This document shows, in pieces, positions 33,409-41,697 of a stretch of DNA of 64,000 nucleotides (the stretch's first letter is position 1; each line of letters opens with the position of its first letter). Location: NCBI GenBank assembly GCA_030625885.1, contig DAOUPZ010000011.1, forward strand, positions 1-64,000, in the 5' to 3' direction. This DNA comes from Clostridia bacterium. GTDB taxonomy: Bacteria > Bacillota > DAOUPZ01. The notes under the pieces were generated by a model. That model searched no databases. It worked only from the letters and a program-made list of their open reading frames with translations, and was not told where the DNA came from. A program made the position numbers and the translations under genes.

Positions 33409-34662
33409 ATGTTAACCAATGGGCCTCGGGGGACAAATGATATTTTACCTCAAGAAGTGGGAAAGTGGCATATATTAGAAGGGAAAATTCGCGCCTGGTG
33501 TGAGCGATATCGTTTTGGTGAAATTCGCACGCCCATCTTTGAGCATACGGAATTGTTTTTAAGAGGGGTTGGCGAAACAACGGATATTGTTGAAAAAGAA
33601 ATGTATACATTTACAGATAGAGGTGACCGTAGTATTACGCTGCGGCCGGAGGGGACAGCCTCGACGGTTCGTGCTTTTTTGCAGCATAAATTAGCAGGAC
33701 AGGCGCCGCTGCAAAAAATGTATTATATGGGTCCCATGTTCCGATATGATCGGCCTCAAGCAGGACGGTACCGCCAGTTTCATCAATTTGGTGTTGAAAT
33801 GCTCGGGAGTAGTGAAGCGATAGCGGATGCGGAGACGATTGTGATCGCGCTTGATATATTGAAAGAATTGGGTCTTAATGATCTTGAGGTTCATATCAAT
33901 AGTATCGGTTGCCCTCAGTGTCGTCAGGTTCACAAGGAAAAATTGATGGAATTTTTAGGGGATCGGTTATCAGAATTATGTCCTGATTGCGTATCCCGGT
34001 TTGAACGTAATCCGCTGCGTATTTTAGATTGTAAAAACAAAAAATGCCAGGCGATTGTGTCAGATGCACCTGCAGTCATGACATGTTTGTGTGATGAATG
34101 TCGCACGCATTTTGAAAAGTTGCAATCTTACTTACAAAAGCTCAATGTTAAATATGAAGTGGATACCAATCTGGTTCGTGGATTGGACTATTATACTAAA
34201 ACGGTATTTGAAATTATGTATAGCGGTCTGGGTGCCCAAAGTACGGTTTGCGGCGGGGGGCGATATGATGGTTTAGTAGAGGAATGTGGCGGTCCGTCCA
34301 CCCCGGCAGTAGGATTTGCTATGGGTTTGGAACGGGTATTATTGACTTTGGAAAAAATGGATATTCAATTAGCCGTTCCTCAGGGGATTGATCTCTTTAT
34401 TGCTTCTATGGGTGAAGAAGCCCAGGTAGAAGCGTTTTCACTGCTGCACCAGTGTCGTGCGCATGGCTTGAAGGCAGAGATGGACTATCGAAAACGCAGT
34501 TTAAAGGCACAAATGAAGCAAGCGAATAAACTGGGTGCCGAAAAAGTCGTGATTTTAGGAGAAGAAGAATTAAATAAGGGACAGGCTATTATTCGTTTAA
34601 TGGAAACCGGTGAGCAGTTAGAAGTCGAATTGAGCCAATTAACTGAGAAATTAAAAGGATAG
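33409..34662 (+). CDS. hisS: Histidyl-tRNA synthetase
   Basis: 417 residues, normal length for bacterial HisRS. Class II features are present: motif 2 around MYYMGPMFRYDRPQAGRYRQ cut as MFRYDRPQAGRYRQFHQFG, the HisA signatures LVRGLDYYTKTVFE and GGGRYDGL, motif 3 GFAMGLERV, and the anticodon-binding domain in the last 90 residues. It charges tRNA-His in the cytoplasm. GGAGGTGG precedes ATG 33409. With aspS it forms the hisS-aspS pair typical of Firmicutes. Confidence 0.97.
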   Translation: MLTNGPRGTNDILPQEVGKWHILEGKIRAWCERYRFGEIRTPIFEHTELFLRGVGETTDIVEKEMYTFTDRGDRSITLRPEGTASTVRAFLQHKLAGQAPLQKMYYMGPMFRYDRPQAGRYRQFHQFGVEMLGSSEAIADAETIVIALDILKELGLNDLEVHINSIGCPQCRQVHKEKLMEFLGDRLSELCPDCVSRFERNPLRILDCKNKKCQAIVSDAPAVMTCLCDECRTHFEKLQSYLQKLNVKYEVDTNLVRGLDYYTKTVFEIMYSGLGAQSTVCGGGRYDGLVEECGGPSTPAVGFAMGLERVLLTLEKMDIQLAVPQGIDLFIASMGEEAQVEAFSLLHQCRAHGLKAEMDYRKRSLKAQMKQANKLGAEKVVILGEEELNKGQAIIRLMETGEQLEVELSQLTEKLKG

Positions 34663-34769
34663 CCAGCTAAAAGCAACTGCGAATATATATGTTTTTATTC
34701 TTTTGTCTTTTAATTATGAATTATAAATTATGAATTATTAATTGCCGCAGGCAACAAGGGGGAGCAAAA

Positions 34770-36560
34770 ATGGATCTAATGCAAGAATTGGAGCGTACGC
34801 ATCATTGTGCGCAGTTAACTAAAGAAGATGTTGGCAAAGAAGTCATACTCACGGGTTGGGTACAAAAAAGAAGAGATCATGGGGGACTTATTTTTGCTGA
34901 TTTGCGAGATCGTTCGGGATTAGTTCAGGTTGTTTTTAGTCCGGAAGTGGATCAAGCTGCTTTTGAAAAAGCAGAAAGTGTACGCAGTGAGTTCGTTTTA
35001 GGAATTGTTGGAAAAGTTGACTTAAGGCCCGAAGGTACGGTTAATCCTAATTTAGCGAGTGGAGAGATTGAAGTTTATGCTCATGAACTACGGATATTGA
35101 ATAAATCTAAGACACCGCCTTTCTATATTACGGACGATGTTGATGTGGATGAGATGCTGCGTTTGAAATATCGGTATTTAGATTTACGCCGTCCTGTTAT
35201 GCAGCAAAATATGATTTTGCGTCATCGCGTTACCAAGATTGTACGTGACTTTTTAGATGGAAGAGACTTTTTGGAAATCGAAACACCGATGCTTACAAAG
35301 AGTACACCGGAAGGCGCAAGAGATTATTTGGTACCGAGCCGAGTTAATGCCGGAAAGTTTTTTGCCTTGCCACAGTCACCACAGATTTTTAAACAGTTGC
35401 TGATGGTTGCAGGTATGGAACGGTACTTCCAAATTGTTCGTTGTTTCCGTGATGAGGATTTACGTGCTGATCGTCAGCCTGAATTTACGCAAATTGACTT
35501 GGAAATGTCTTTTGTCAATCAAGATCAAATTCTTTCCATGATGGAAGAAATGATGGCTAAGATATTTAAAGAAACCATTGGGGTGGAGGTTCCATTGCCA
35601 CTGCCACGTTTGACTTATAAAGAAGCGATGGATCGCTTTGGTTCTGATCGGCCAGATTTGCGTTTTGGATTGGAACTTATTGATGTAGCTGATGTCATAG
35701 AAAATGTTGAATTTAAGGTCTTTAGTTCTGTTTTAAAATCAGGGGGTCAAGTCAAAGGGATTAATGCCAAAGGCTGTGGTGAAAAATTCAGTCGGCGTGA
35801 AATTGATGCCCTAACCAAATATGTGAATACGTATAGAGCAAAAGGGTTGGCCTGGATTGTGGTGGCGGAAGATGAAGTGAAATCACCTATTGCTAAATTC
35901 TTCAAACCTGAAGAAATGGAAGCCCTTAAAGAACGGATGGGTGCAGAGCCGGGCGATTTATTGTTATTTGTAGCGGATAAGCCTGCCGTTGTAGCAGATG
36001 CTTTAGGCCATCTGCGGTGCCATATTGCAGAAAAACTCGAATTAATTGATGATCAAGTATTTAATTTTCTTTGGGTTATCGATTTCCCGATGTTTGAATA
36101 TGATGAGGAAGCACAGCGTTATAACGCGATACATCATCCTTTTACAATGCCCAAGGAAGAAGATATTCATATGCTGGATTCAGAGCCGGGTCAGGTTCGC
36201 GCCAATGCGTATGATATGGTGTTAAATGGGGTAGAATTGGGTGGCGGTAGTCTTCGTATTTATCGTCGTGATATTCAGCAAAAAGTTTTTGAGACGTTAG
36301 GTTTATCACCGGAGGAAACAGAAGAGAAGTTTGGATTTATGTTAGAAGCATTTGAATATGGGGCGCCGCCGCATGGTGGATTAGCTTTTGGCTTAGATCG
36401 TGTGATTATGCTTTTGGCGGGCAAGGATTCTATTCGTGACGTCATTGCTTTTCCGAAAACCCAGAGTGCTTCTTGCATGATGACAGAAGCACCATCAGAA
36501 GTAGCCCCCGTGCAATTGAAAGATCTGCATATTAAATTAGACATTACAGAAGATAAGTAA
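34770..36560 (+). CDS. aspS: Aspartyl-tRNA synthetase
   Basis: 596 residues, the length of the bacterial-type enzyme with a GAD insertion. An N-terminal OB-fold anticodon-binding domain (about 15-110; [19 protein letters not shown]) is followed by the class II catalytic core with motif 2 ([18 protein letters not shown]), the GAD domain (about 290-420) and motif 3 ([14 protein letters not shown]). It attaches Asp to tRNA-Asp; whether it also charges tRNA-Asn cannot be read from sequence. GGGGGAG precedes the ATG. A hairpin GAGAATCC/GGGATTC with a T run (36570-36598) ends the unit. Confidence 0.97.
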   Translation: MDLMQELERTHHCAQLTKEDVGKEVILTGWVQKRRDHGGLIFADLRDRSGLVQVVFSPEVDQAAFEKAESVRSEFVLGIVGKVDLRPEGTVNPNLASGEIEVYAHELRILNKSKTPPFYITDDVDVDEMLRLKYRYLDLRRPVMQQNMILRHRVTKIVRDFLDGRDFLEIETPMLTKSTPEGARDYLVPSRVNAGKFFALPQSPQIFKQLLMVAGMERYFQIVRCFRDEDLRADRQPEFTQIDLEMSFVNQDQILSMMEEMMAKIFKETIGVEVPLPLPRLTYKEAMDRFGSDRPDLRFGLELIDVADVIENVEFKVFSSVLKSGGQVKGINAKGCGEKFSRREIDALTKYVNTYRAKGLAWIVVAEDEVKSPIAKFFKPEEMEALKERMGAEPGDLLLFVADKPAVVADALGHLRCHIAEKLELIDDQVFNFLWVIDFPMFEYDEEAQRYNAIHHPFTMPKEEDIHMLDSEPGQVRANAYDMVLNGVELGGGSLRIYRRDIQQKVFETLGLSPEETEEKFGFMLEAFEYGAPPHGGLAFGLDRVIMLLAGKDSIRDVIAFPKTQSASCMMTEAPSEVAPVQLKDLHIKLDITEDK

Positions 36561-36569
36561 AGAAATACA

Positions 36570-36598
36570 GAGAATCCTCGTACAGGGGATTCTTTTTC
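36570..36598 (+). terminator. Terminator of hisS-aspS
   Basis: AGAGAATCCtcgtacaGGGGATTCTTTTTCT: a stem followed by Ts, 10 bases after the aspS stop. Confidence 0.8.
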
Positions 36599-36613
36599 TC
36601 TTTTCTCTGTTTT

Positions 36614-36928
36614 CTATAATGATCTCTTATTATTCTGTCTCTTTATGTGTTTGGTAATATTGGCCTGCTCAATTAAATCATGAAGGAAATTTGAACCGCG
36701 CGATATGATGACACCTGTTGCTATAAAATCAATAAGGGGATAAGTAATATTAAAGCCTAAAGTAGAAAGTAATCCTGCTTTGGTAGAAATGGCAAGCAGT
36801 ATTCCAACTAGAATGGCGACCAGGCTTTTTCTGGAACGGGTAACGATTTTGGGGAAAGAACTTTTGAAAATATTGGTGATTTCTTCCGTCAGTAAAGTCA
36901 AGATTGCCAGCGATGAAAAACTAATCAT
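36614..36928 (-). CDS. Small two-helix membrane protein, paralog of 24046-24570
   Basis: 104 residues from ATG 36928, after AAGGAAGGTGAT. An amphipathic start (EEITNIFKSSFPKIVTRSRK) leads to two hydrophobic segments (about 35-52 and 62-80) and the motif ISRGSNFLHDLIEQ. Order and motif match the N-terminal 95 residues of the protein at 24046, but without the tandem-repeat tail. The function is unknown. In other Firmicutes similar small proteins occur near 6S RNA and aspS only by chance, so context does not help. Confidence 0.72.
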   Translation of the reverse strand: MISFSSLAILTLLTEEITNIFKSSFPKIVTRSRKSLVAILVGILLAISTKAGLLSTLGFNITYPLIDFIATGVIISRGSNFLHDLIEQANITKHIKRQNNKRSL

Positions 36929-37155
36929 GCTATCACCTTCCTTTTAGTTATAGAAGTATAGGCCTAACTAGGATATAGATATGCTTTCAGTAAATTTCCT
37001 TTTTCAACATAATGATACCCAAGTGGTTTTAATCTTTTTCTACCTGCTACCTGCTGATTGCTACCTGACGAAAGACAGCATCGCTGGCTTTCTTATTATC
37101 TTATTTCATAAATCCAAAAAAGGTGACAGCACGGTGTGAGAGTAAATTTTCCCAC
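36929..37155. other. Intergenic region with CTACCTGCTACCTG repeats
   Basis: CTACCTGCTACCTGCTGATTGCTACCTG (37040-37067, read here in two parts) belongs to the CAGGTAG family in reverse orientation. It is followed by AAGACAGCATCGCTGGCTTTCTT, a small hairpin. No gene is supported. Confidence 0.6.
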
Positions 37156-37184
37156 TTGAAAACCATTACGGAATATGCTATGAT
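37156..37184 (+). promoter_or_regulatory. Promoter of 6S RNA
   Basis: TTGAAA (37156-37161), a 17-base spacer, then TATGAT (37179-37184). It is close to the housekeeping sigma-factor consensus, as expected for a 6S RNA gene. Confidence 0.75.
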
Positions 37185-37190
37185 TTTTAC

Positions 37191-37387
37191 AGAAAGAGGA
37201 ATAAATCCCTACTTTGTTCGTGCAAAGTCGATATCGTTTTGAGCTAACACTTTTACATGGGAGCCTGGACTCTGTTTGTGTCGTATAAGCCCTTTATGAG
37301 GGGACATACATAGCTGGCAGGAGGGCGCCAATCTGCTCGTTGAGCAGTTCAAAACGCTCGACCTACGGCAATAGTGGGGCTTTTTTT
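37191..37387 (+). ncRNA. ssrS: 6S RNA
   Basis: About 197 bases from a strong promoter to a T run. The ends pair (ATCCCTACT with AGTGGGGC), closing a long, bulged hairpin. Inner helices surround GGGAGCCTGGACTC and CGTTGAGCAG. The position between aspS and rarA is that of bsrA (6S-1 RNA) in B. subtilis. 6S RNA binds the sigma-A RNA polymerase holoenzyme by mimicking an open promoter and is released by short product-RNA synthesis. The exact ends are estimates. The assignment rests on synteny, size, promoter and fold; a covariance-model search would settle it. Confidence 0.82.
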
Positions 37388-38041
37388 AATTCATAATTCA
37401 CAATTATTAATTCATAATTAAAAGGGCTCAACACCAAACTCTGTTGTTGACAAGTCAGTTTTAATATAATCGAGCCTCATAGGGTTTTATTACGGCTATT
37501 TTATTGTCTATATGTACGATTTTAGATTCTGAATTCATGTCAACAACATGTTTTGCTGAAGAGCCATTAAAAGATTGAAGAAACTTTATATATGTAACGC
37601 AATAAAGAACTTACATTGCAATTTTGCACGAAAAGCGAAGGAAAGATGGGGACATTCCACGAGGCACGAGTGGTGTGTCCCCATGTTGCCAGAGCCATTG
37701 TAAATGTAAAAACTTTAATGTGATTTATAGGAGGATGCATTAAATATTTTTCATTGATTTTATTATCAGGGGAAAGTTGGAAGTAAAAGATTAAGGAATT
37801 ATATTATAGAATGTCTTACTATTCCTTTCATATATTTAATGCGCTTCATATAGGTTAATTGACAAGTATAAATAGGTATGATATCATCAATCTGTAATAA
37901 TTTCCGATAATATTGGTTGGGATTTACTGTTATTGCAGAATATAAAACCAGTATATTTTTTTAATTTGCTTTACGCAGTAAAGCTACAATAATTAATAAT
38001 TGTGAATTATGAATTGTGAATTGAAAAAGGGGGGGAAGTAT
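37388..38041. other. Repeat-rich intergenic region
   Basis: Contains ATTCATAATTCACAATT-type repeats at 37391-37425 and 37990-38025, a GGGGACA hairpin (37646-37684), and a GGAAAGTTGGAAGTAAAAGAT segment (37772-37794) like that at 31458. No ORF with a ribosome binding site was found. Confidence 0.6.
37646..37684. repeat. REP-like hairpin (GGGGACA ... TGTCCCC)
   Basis: ATGGGGACATTCCAC pairs with GTGGTGTGTCCCCAT around GAGGCACGA. The GGGGACA/TGTCCCC arms resemble REP-type elements that in some bacteria are mobilised by TnpA-REP (RAYT) transposases. The right arm has a partial relative at 45847-45866 (ACGAGTGGTGTGTCCTCAT). No such transposase is in the window. Confidence 0.6.
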
Positions 38042-38488
38042 ATGGAGCAATACGGAAAAGTCATTGAAGTAAAGGATCACTCAGCGCGGGTTGAATTTAT
38101 TCGCCATTCTGCTTGAGCGCATTGCGGCGCTTGTGGTATGGGACATACCCACGAAGATCAGATGATAGAAGTAGATGCGCGAAATTTAGTTAATGCAGAA
38201 TCAGGAGACAGGGTGAAACTGGAAATATCTGCAAGAAGTGTGCTTATGGCTTCATTTATTGTATACGTTGTGCCCTTGATTGGTTTGTTTTTAGGTTATT
38301 ATGTATTTAGCGGGATGGCCAAAATAATAGGCTACGCGGCGCGGGCTGATGCCATAGGGGGCGTTGCAGGGGTAACTATATTGGTACTTTCCTTTTTAAT
38401 TGCGCGGTGGTATGATCGTAAATTAACTAATGAGCAACGATTTCATTTAGAAATAACGAGAATAGTCGATCCAGCTGATATTTATTAA
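38042..38488 (+). CDS. RseC/MucC-family membrane protein with in-frame TGA, candidate selenoprotein
   Basis: 148 codons from ATG 38042, which follows GGGGGGAAG. The N-terminal 24 residues (MEQYGKVIEVKDHSARVEF to RHSA) are typical of RseC-like proteins, whose next residues are a Cys cluster. Here codon 25 is TGA (38114-38116), followed in frame by AHCGACGMGH, so TGA replaces the first Cys. Two membrane helices (about 65-90 and 97-118) follow. A hairpin suited to a bacterial SECIS lies 14 bases after the TGA. Reading the TGA as selenocysteine gives a UxxC motif and a full-length protein. RseC relatives act in redox-linked membrane signalling or SoxR reduction. The alternative is a nonsense mutation, leaving a 24-residue stub. 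Confidence 0.7.
38131..38154 (+). promoter_or_regulatory. Candidate SECIS-like hairpin after the TGA
   Basis: TTGTGGTAT (38131-38139), loop GGGAC, then ATACCCACGA with one bulged C gives about nine base pairs. The apical loop starts 23 bases after the TGA and begins with G, within the pattern described for bacterial SECIS elements. The bases also code for conserved residues, so the pairing could be coincidental. Confidence 0.45.
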
Positions 38489-38510
38489 GACGAGGCCTGC
38501 CTCGTCTTTT
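38487..38510 (+). terminator. Intrinsic terminator overlapping the RseC-family stop
   Basis: AAGACGAGGC and GCCTCGTCTT form a perfect 10-bp stem with a two-base loop, followed by TT. It begins within the stop codon. Confidence 0.8.
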
Positions 38511-38548
38511 GTATATAACAAGTAAAAATACATAATGGAGGCTGTTTT

Positions 38549-39823
38549 ATGAAACCTTTAGCAGAGCGAATTAGACCGAAACAATTAGAAGATGTCGTGG
38601 GTCAAACACACCTATTGGGTGAGAATAAAATTTTAAATCGAATGATTACATCCGGAAGGATTTCTAATATGATTTTTTATGGTCCGCCGGGAACCGGAAA
38701 GACCACAGCGGCTAACATTATAGCACAAAAGACAGATAAGAAATTTTATAAACTGAATGCAACAAATGCTTCGGTGCACGACATTCAATCCATTATAAAA
38801 GATTTGGATAGTTTGCTTGCAGTCAATGGGGTATTGTTATATTTAGATGAGATGCAAAACTTTAATAAAAAGCAGCAGCAATCGTTGTTGGAGTTTACGG
38901 AAAACGGAAAAATCACTTTGATTGCCAGCACCACTGAGAATCCTTATCATTATATTTACAAGGCGATATTAAGCCGCTCCACGATATTTGAATTTAAGCT
39001 GCTCCAAAAGAGTGAGATCAGAGTTGGATTAGAACGAGCCATTCAGATGGCGCAGGAAGACTTTCCGGATTCGAAGATAAGATATGATGGTCAGGTGCTT
39101 GACTATATTGCTGAGGTGAGCAATGGGGATTTGCGAAAAGCCATTAATGCGCTTGAACTTGCAATCTATTCAACGAATCTGGATATAAATGGCGATTTAT
39201 TGATCACACTGGAGACGGCGCAGGAATGTACCCAGAAGAAAGTATTAAATTATGATCAATCAGGGGACAGCCATTACGATATTTTAAGTGCATTTCAAAA
39301 ATCCATCAGAGGCAGTGATCCCGATGCAGCGCTGCATTATTTGGCGCGCCTTATTAAGGCCGATGATTTAATTTCCATTTGCCGGCGCTTATTGGTCATG
39401 GCTTCAGAAGATATCGGAATGGCCTATCCGAATGCCATATCTATTGTAAAAAGCTGCGTGGATGCGGCGATGCAGCTGGGGTTTCCGGAAGCCCGAATAC
39501 CGCTGGCACAAGCGGTTATTACACTGGCTACCGCACCAAAATCCAATTCGGCGATGACGGCCATTGATGCGGCTTTGAGAGATATAGAGACAAAAAACAT
39601 CGGCGATATTCCGGTGCATCTGAAGGATGCGCATTATGCGGGTGCTAAAAAGATGGGACGGGGTGTGACCTATAAATACCCGCACGCTTATCAAAATAAT
39701 TATGTTAAGCAGCAATATTTGCCGGATACGATCAAAGATGCAACTTATTATGTAGCAGGGAAAAATACGATGGAAGATAAGATAGAGAAGTTTATGGATA
39801 TACTGAAAAATGAGAGAAGTTGA
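38549..39823 (+). CDS. rarA: Replication-associated AAA+ ATPase RarA (MgsA)
   Basis: 424 residues. The N-terminus starts PLAERIRPKQLEDVVGQTHL, the standard RarA opening. Walker A is GPPGTGKTT (about 45-53), the Walker B-like site is LYLDEMQNF, and sensor 1 is LIASTTENP. The C-terminal half (from about residue 235) is the tetramerisation region with the DPDAALHYLARL, AMQLGFPEARIPLAQA and YKYPHAY signatures. RarA acts at stalled replication forks in the nucleoid. Position after 6S RNA is as for yrvN in B. subtilis. ATG follows TGGAGGC. It is a single gene with its own terminator. Confidence 0.96.
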   Translation: MKPLAERIRPKQLEDVVGQTHLLGENKILNRMITSGRISNMIFYGPPGTGKTTAANIIAQKTDKKFYKLNATNASVHDIQSIIKDLDSLLAVNGVLLYLDEMQNFNKKQQQSLLEFTENGKITLIASTTENPYHYIYKAILSRSTIFEFKLLQKSEIRVGLERAIQMAQEDFPDSKIRYDGQVLDYIAEVSNGDLRKAINALELAIYSTNLDINGDLLITLETAQECTQKKVLNYDQSGDSHYDILSAFQKSIRGSDPDAALHYLARLIKADDLISICRRLLVMASEDIGMAYPNAISIVKSCVDAAMQLGFPEARIPLAQAVITLATAPKSNSAMTAIDAALRDIETKNIGDIPVHLKDAHYAGAKKMGRGVTYKYPHAYQNNYVKQQYLPDTIKDATYYVAGKNTMEDKIEKFMDILKNERS

Positions 39824-39828
39824 TCATT

Positions 39829-39865
39829 TTAAAATCCCTACCTCCTAATGGAGGTAGGGATTTTA
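39829..39865. terminator. Bidirectional terminator
   Basis: AAAATCCCTACCTCC and GGAGGTAGGGATTTT form a perfect 15-bp stem with loop TAAT, between the convergent rarA and CuAO-domain genes. Confidence 0.92.
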
Positions 39866-41335
39866 TTATTTTGTAACAATAACTTTTGCTGCGTGACTGA
39901 TGGGTGGAATACTCATTGTAACTGCCGGTCCATAATAACCTTTAACTTTTGTGCTTTCTTTTATATCTTCAATGGATAATTCTGAACCATCTGCTTCGTT
40001 TATTATTTGAGTTTTATCATTAATCGTAAGTTTTATCTTATCATAGACCGTATTATTTGATTCTTGTCCTTCGATAAGAATCATAACACCATCTTTAATA
40101 TCTGTAATATTTGTAACTGTTCCTTCAATAACACTTAAATCTATTTTCCCTTCTGCGTCATTTTTTTCTAAAACAACGGTCTGGTTATTTTTGTCCCAAT
40201 CAACATAATACCCTAAAGCTTCTGTTATAAATCTTATAGGAACATAAGCTCTATTATTTATCAATTTTGCAGATGAATCAAATGTTATTTTTTCTCCATT
40301 AACAGTAGCATAGTTATGGTTTATAACAAATTTTATTTCTTTATCATTCAAATTAATAGTTACCATTTGGTTCTCTTGATCCCAATCAACAGCAGCTCCT
40401 AATTGTTCAACAATAAATCTCACAGGTGTTATGGTTCTGCTTTCAGATGTAATTAAGAGAGGCTTTGCGTCAGGGAACGCAACATCTTTTCCATTAATTT
40501 TTACCTTGACAACGATATTATGATCATCTAAGTCGTTAGTTTCATCCATTACAATAATTTTTTTTGCATTTGTTATAGGGGGGATGCTTGCTGTCATGAT
40601 TGGACCATAATATACTTTTACTTTTGAATCATCTTTTATATCATCAATAGATAGTTTTGCTCCGGTTTCATTTACGATTTGTGTTTTTTCACTAACAACA
40701 AATTTAATTCTATCATACATATCTTTGCCAATAAAAATCATCTTACCTTCTTTGATCTCTTGTATATTTGCAATTTTTCCTTCCATGCAATAAGCATCTT
40801 TTACTATTATTTTTTCAGCGGTTCCTATCGGTGGTATGCTTTTAGTAACGGCTGGTCCATAATAAGCGATCACTTTTGAATCTTGTTTAATATCATCAAT
40901 AGACAGTTTTATGCCATATTCATCTTCTATTTGTGTTTTATCACTTACATTAAGTTTTATTTGACCATATAATCCATCTCCTTCGACAAGGAGCATTTTA
41001 CCATTCTTTATATCTTGAATATCTTTAACGACACCATCATTTTTGTATAACCCTGTAACCTCATCAAAATATTTACTTCCTCCTGTATAAACTTCTTCTT
41101 TAGAAGTAGGTTTTTTAGTGTCATATAAAACCGGTTCAGCATCATATAAAGTTGGAATTGCTCGGGTTTGACCGATTACTTCGCCCTCATCATTTTTCAC
41201 TTCCTGCATGACATGTTGTACGTAATATTCAGTACGATTGATGTTTTCATTTGCCATCGCGACGCCGGAAAGTGTTGGCGCAATTAATGCAGCGCTTAAT
41301 AAAGGGATAATAATCGTTTTCTTTGGTTTTAACAT
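39866..41335 (-). CDS. Exported protein with three beta repeats and two copper-amine-oxidase-N-like domains
   Basis: 489 residues from ATG 41335, 12 bases after AAAGGA; upstream starts (41365, 41347) are closer to or before that site. The signal peptide ends near GVAMA-NEN. Three copies of a roughly 77-residue repeat occur (about 100-175, 178-255 and 415-489), each with GKM(L/I)(L/F), DKTQI, LSIDDIK, and YYGPxxTxSIPPI. Between copies two and three lies a Cu_amine_oxidN1-type pair (about 275-385; ITPVRFIVEQLGAAVDWD and YVPIRFITEALGYYVDWD). Such domains are common in clostridial surface proteins and carry no oxidase activity by themselves. Probably cell-surface located. Confidence 0.85.
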   Translation of the reverse strand: MLKPKKTIIIPLLSAALIAPTLSGVAMANENINRTEYYVQHVMQEVKNDEGEVIGQTRAIPTLYDAEPVLYDTKKPTSKEEVYTGGSKYFDEVTGLYKNDGVVKDIQDIKNGKMLLVEGDGLYGQIKLNVSDKTQIEDEYGIKLSIDDIKQDSKVIAYYGPAVTKSIPPIGTAEKIIVKDAYCMEGKIANIQEIKEGKMIFIGKDMYDRIKFVVSEKTQIVNETGAKLSIDDIKDDSKVKVYYGPIMTASIPPITNAKKIIVMDETNDLDDHNIVVKVKINGKDVAFPDAKPLLITSESRTITPVRFIVEQLGAAVDWDQENQMVTINLNDKEIKFVINHNYATVNGEKITFDSSAKLINNRAYVPIRFITEALGYYVDWDKNNQTVVLEKNDAEGKIDLSVIEGTVTNITDIKDGVMILIEGQESNNTVYDKIKLTINDKTQIINEADGSELSIEDIKESTKVKGYYGPAVTMSIPPISHAAKVIVTK

Positions 41336-41577
41336 GGTTGTATCCATCCTTTCATTTTTCACCAATTTTTAATATTGTTTAATTGATTTCATACATAAAA
41401 ACGAAAGTATGCCAAAAATGTTTCTATAATTTAAAAAATGGTTAATGTTATATGTAAACATTAAATATAAATGAGAAATAGTGTTTGTTATGTAACACGC
41501 TTTACTGAATTGGGTATATTATTAAAAGGTTTTTGACATCATTATGATACGTGCTAACAATGAAAAATATTTGGTAA

Positions 41578-41606
41578 TTGACAGCATCCTTATTAAATGA
41601 TATATT
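41578..41606 (+). promoter_or_regulatory. Promoter of iscS1-nifU1
   Basis: TTGACA (41578-41583), a 17-base spacer, then TATATT (41601-41606). It lies about 90 bases upstream of the first iscS. Confidence 0.72.
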
Positions 41607-41616
41607 ATTCTCAATA

Positions 41617-41630
41617 ATTCCTATGGGAAT
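41617..41630. promoter_or_regulatory. Candidate Rrf2-family operator at iscS1
   Basis: ATTCC-TATG-GGAAT, a short inverted repeat starting 10 bases after the -10 box. A 10-of-14 match, ATTCCGATGAAAAT, lies at the same distance from the -10 box of the Rrf2 gene (46004-46017). Confidence 0.5.
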
Positions 41631-41697
41631 AGTATGTATTAAAGTGGTTTAATATATGTTTTTAAAAATATAAAAATTAGGGATAGGAGGAATTAAA

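Noticed and set aside
38042-38488. TGA as Trp through an alternative genetic code
   Set aside because: TGA ends rarA and the short leader ORF region normally, and many Trp codons in the window are TGG, so the standard code holds.
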